Below are positions 4,286 to 5,869 of a DNA stretch of 5,869 nucleotides, piece after piece. The notes under the pieces were generated by a model. It was not told the DNA's origin and did no database searches. It worked only from the letters and a program-made list of their open reading frames with translations. The translations under genes were made by a program, and so were the position numbers. Source of the stretch: Mycobacterium sp. (GTDB lineage Bacteria; Actinomycetota; Actinomycetes; Mycobacteriales; Mycobacteriaceae); the NCBI GenBank assembly GCA_018500005.2, contig JAHBAP020000532.1:1-5869 (forward strand), in the 5' to 3' direction. How positions within the stretch are numbered: position 1 is the stretch's first letter; every line of letters starts with the position of its first letter.

Positions 4286-5869
4286 CGGTCACCGATCGCA
4301 GAGCCTGGCTTCGGGCCGGGGTACTGGCCGCCGGAATCGGCGCAGGACTGTTCGCTGCACCTGGAATCGCGATGGCCGACGACGGCCGCGGTGCCGGCAC
4401 CGACCGGAACCACGCCCCCGCGCGATCCCACGAGCCCGTCCGTCGGGCGCCGACACCGCAAGCCGTCAAGCGGAGCCGACCCGTCGTCGCGAACCCGGCG
4501 GCGGCTGCTAAATCAGCGGCGGCTTCTGAACCAGCGAAGATTCCTGCGGCCAAACCGGTTTCGGACAAACCGGCTTCGGACAAACCTTCTGCGAACACGA
4601 CCGCGACCCGTCCTGTCGGGCCGATCAAGTCGGCGGTCCTTGCGGCGAAGGCCTATGTCTACGGCTACCCGTTGATGGAATATCAGCGCGTGCGGCAGAC
4701 CGTCGGGGAAGTCAACACGCTCTTCTCGCTGACCAGTTTCGCCAATCCGGACGTCGACCCGATCTGGCAGGCCATCGGCGGCGGTAAGCGGCCCAACGTC
4801 GACACCTTCTACTCGCTGGCCGAATTGGACCTCAGTAACGGGCCTGTCGTGCTGTCCATCCCCGATATGGGCAGCCGCTACTTCAGCTTCCAGCTCACCG
4901 ATCCATACACCAACGTGTCCGGCTATATCGGTTCGCGCACAACGGGATACGGTCCGGGGAAGTACGCGATCACCTGGACCGGTGGCCCAGAGGTGGACAT
5001 CCCGGGTACGCAGACCGTGCTGGTGCCCTACTCCAGCATGATGGCTCTGGGCCGCACCTTGGCAGGCGACGAAGCTGATCAGCAGACGGCCATCGAATTG
5101 ATCAAGCAGTACTCGCTGAATCCGAGCGGTGGTGCGGTCAGTCCGGTGATCCCGATTCCGAAACCCGGTGTCGGCTACCTCGACGCCATCAGCGCCGGAA
5201 TCGAACTCAACCCGCCGCCGGCCATCGACGGTCCGGAACTGGCGGAACTGGCGCAGATCGGCGTCGGCCCGGGACTGCGGGTCGCCGATGCCAACCTCGG
5301 TCTGCTGTCGACGGTCGCGGTCGAGCTCGCGGTGAGGTCCACCGCTGCGCTGCTGCCGCTAGTGGTCTCGGTCAATCAGTACGCGGCTGCACTCGGTCAC
5401 CGTGGCTGGGCCACTCCCAATCCCGAGATCGGTGACTACGGCACCGACTACCTGTTCCGTGCCGGAGTTGCGCAGGCCGGACTGCTGGCCAACACCCCGG
5501 ATGAGGCCGTCTACTCCGCGGGGCTGCTGAGCAAGAACCTGATGCCGCTTCGTGGTTGGGGCACCCGGCCCTATCTGCTTCATTTCGAGCCGGGGGAGCT
5601 ACCGCCGGTGGATGCGTTCTGGTCGGTCACCGTTTACGACAAGGACGGCTACCTGGTTCCCAACCCCGAGCACCGCTACAGCGTCAGCAGCAGCAGGCCC
5701 GAAGAGTTGGTGTACCGGCCCGACGGCTCGCTTGACATCCTCTTCGCTCTCCGCGATCCCGGCGACCCGGGTGCCAACTGGCTGAAGGTGCCGGCCGGCG
5801 GCCGGTTCAGTGCCTACCTGCGGATGTACTGGCCGCAGGAGCCGATTCTCGACGGCACCTGGCAGCAAC
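4282..5869 (+). CDS. Tat-exported DUF1254/DUF1214 domain protein (3' end beyond window)
   Basis: An open frame of 529 codons with no stop before the window ends. Residues 1-32 form a Tat-type signal: DRRAWLRAG (RR at 6-7, then A-W-L-R), a hydrophobic core VLAAGIGAGLFAAPGIA, and an AMA cleavage site before Asp33. No lipobox Cys is present, so the mature protein should be free or cell-wall associated. Residues ~33-113 are a Pro/Ala/Lys/Ser linker with a short tandem repeat. A DUF1254 domain follows (about 118-250; AKAYVYGYPLMEYQRVR, NVDTFYSLAELDL, YFSFQLTDPYTNVSGYIG) and then a DUF1214 domain (about 410-525; NLMPLRGWGTRPYLLHFEPG, FWSVTVYDKDGYLVPN, FALRDP, YLRMYWPQEPILDGTW). The last motif is usually near the C-terminus, so perhaps ten residues are missing. 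The two-domain family is beta-rich and widespread, with no settled biochemical role. The ATGA overlap couples it to the cyclodeaminase-like gene. Confidence 0.9.
   Translation, partial: MTVTDRRAWLRAGVLAAGIGAGLFAAPGIAMADDGRGAGTDRNHAPARSHEPVRRAPTPQAVKRSRPVVANPAAAAKSAAASEPAKIPAAKPVSDKPASDKPSANTTATRPVGPIKSAVLAAKAYVYGYPLMEYQRVRQTVGEVNTLFSLTSFANPDVDPIWQAIGGGKRPNVDTFYSLAELDLSNGPVVLSIPDMGSRYFSFQLTDPYTNVSGYIGSRTTGYGPGKYAITWTGGPEVDIPGTQTVLVPYSSMMALGRTLAGDEADQQTAIELIKQYSLNPSGGAVSPVIPIPKPGVGYLDAISAGIELNPPPAIDGPELAELAQIGVGPGLRVADANLGLLSTVAVELAVRSTAALLPLVVSVNQYAAALGHRGWATPNPEIGDYGTDYLFRAGVAQAGLLANTPDEAVYSAGLLSKNLMPLRGWGTRPYLLHFEPGELPPVDAFWSVTVYDKDGYLVPNPEHRYSVSSSRPEELVYRPDGSLDILFALRDPGDPGANWLKVPAGGRFSAYLRMYWPQEPILDGTWQQ
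4552..4586 (+). repeat. 15-bp tandem repeat in the linker of the DUF1254 protein
   Basis: AAACCGGTTTCGGAC (4552-4566) and AAACCGGCTTCGGAC (4567-4581) differ at one base and are followed by AAACC of a third, decayed copy. They encode K-P-[V/A]-S-D units. Being a multiple of three, copy changes would keep frame and alter only linker length between the signal peptide and the folded domains. Confidence 0.8.

Noticed and set aside
4221..4628. 135-codon minus-strand frame with an Ala/Gly-rich product
   Set aside because: Mirror of the Pro/Ala/Lys-rich linker of the DUF1254 protein; low complexity and no start signal.

Overview
The window is about 65-70% GC, apart from its first ~90 bases, and reads as actinobacterial, most likely a mycobacterium or close relative. 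Reasons: strong G/C preference at third codon positions in the long genes; TANNNT -10 boxes placed 6 nt before start codons, as in mycobacterial leaderless mRNAs; an actinobacterial-type IS110 transposase remnant; and protein families common in mycobacteria (DoxX, VOC, DUF1254/DUF1214). No ribosomal or tRNA gene is present to fix the genus. The last gene runs off the right edge and the left edge looks like a joint, so this may be a whole short contig.

Layout, left to right. Bases 1-90 are about 40% GC and carry two arrays of 7-bp tandem repeats that look cyanobacterial. They abut an ArsC-type (low-molecular-weight phosphatase fold) arsenate reductase that has lost its N-terminal catalytic P-loop (91-453, +). 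Its stop codon touches that of a convergent two-gene unit on the minus strand: a DoxX-family membrane protein (855-454) preceded by a VOC/glyoxalase-fold protein (1210-857). The VOC gene appears to be read from a leaderless promoter that shares a 28-bp divergent region with a weak, possibly secreted ORF (1239-1538, +). A 74-residue protein resembling ribosome modulation factor (RMF/CrpP) is on the minus strand (1694-1470).

From 1974 to 2529 lies a decayed IS110-family transposase. The start of the RuvC-like DEDD domain is joined, out of frame, to the C-terminal part of the transposase plus an XRE-like helix-turn-helix tail; the middle is missing. A GNAT acetyltransferase follows (2567-3019), closed by a hairpin at 3020-3049. 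After a ~275-bp gap without a convincing gene comes a two-gene operon. Its first gene is an ornithine cyclodeaminase/mu-crystallin family protein with a predicted leaderless GTG start (3326-4285). Its ATGA overlap leads into a large Tat-signal-bearing DUF1254/DUF1214 protein (4282 to past 5869).

How the genes work together: the clearest functional unit is the last pair, a cytosolic NAD(P)-binding enzyme translationally coupled to an exported protein of unknown biochemical role. VOC and DoxX form a second probable unit. ArsC, the RMF-like gene and the IS remnant look like accessory material. I found no CRISPR array, tRNA, rRNA or complete mobile element. The items most worth checking are the repeat/ArsC junction and the coupled cyclodeaminase-like/DUF1254 operon.
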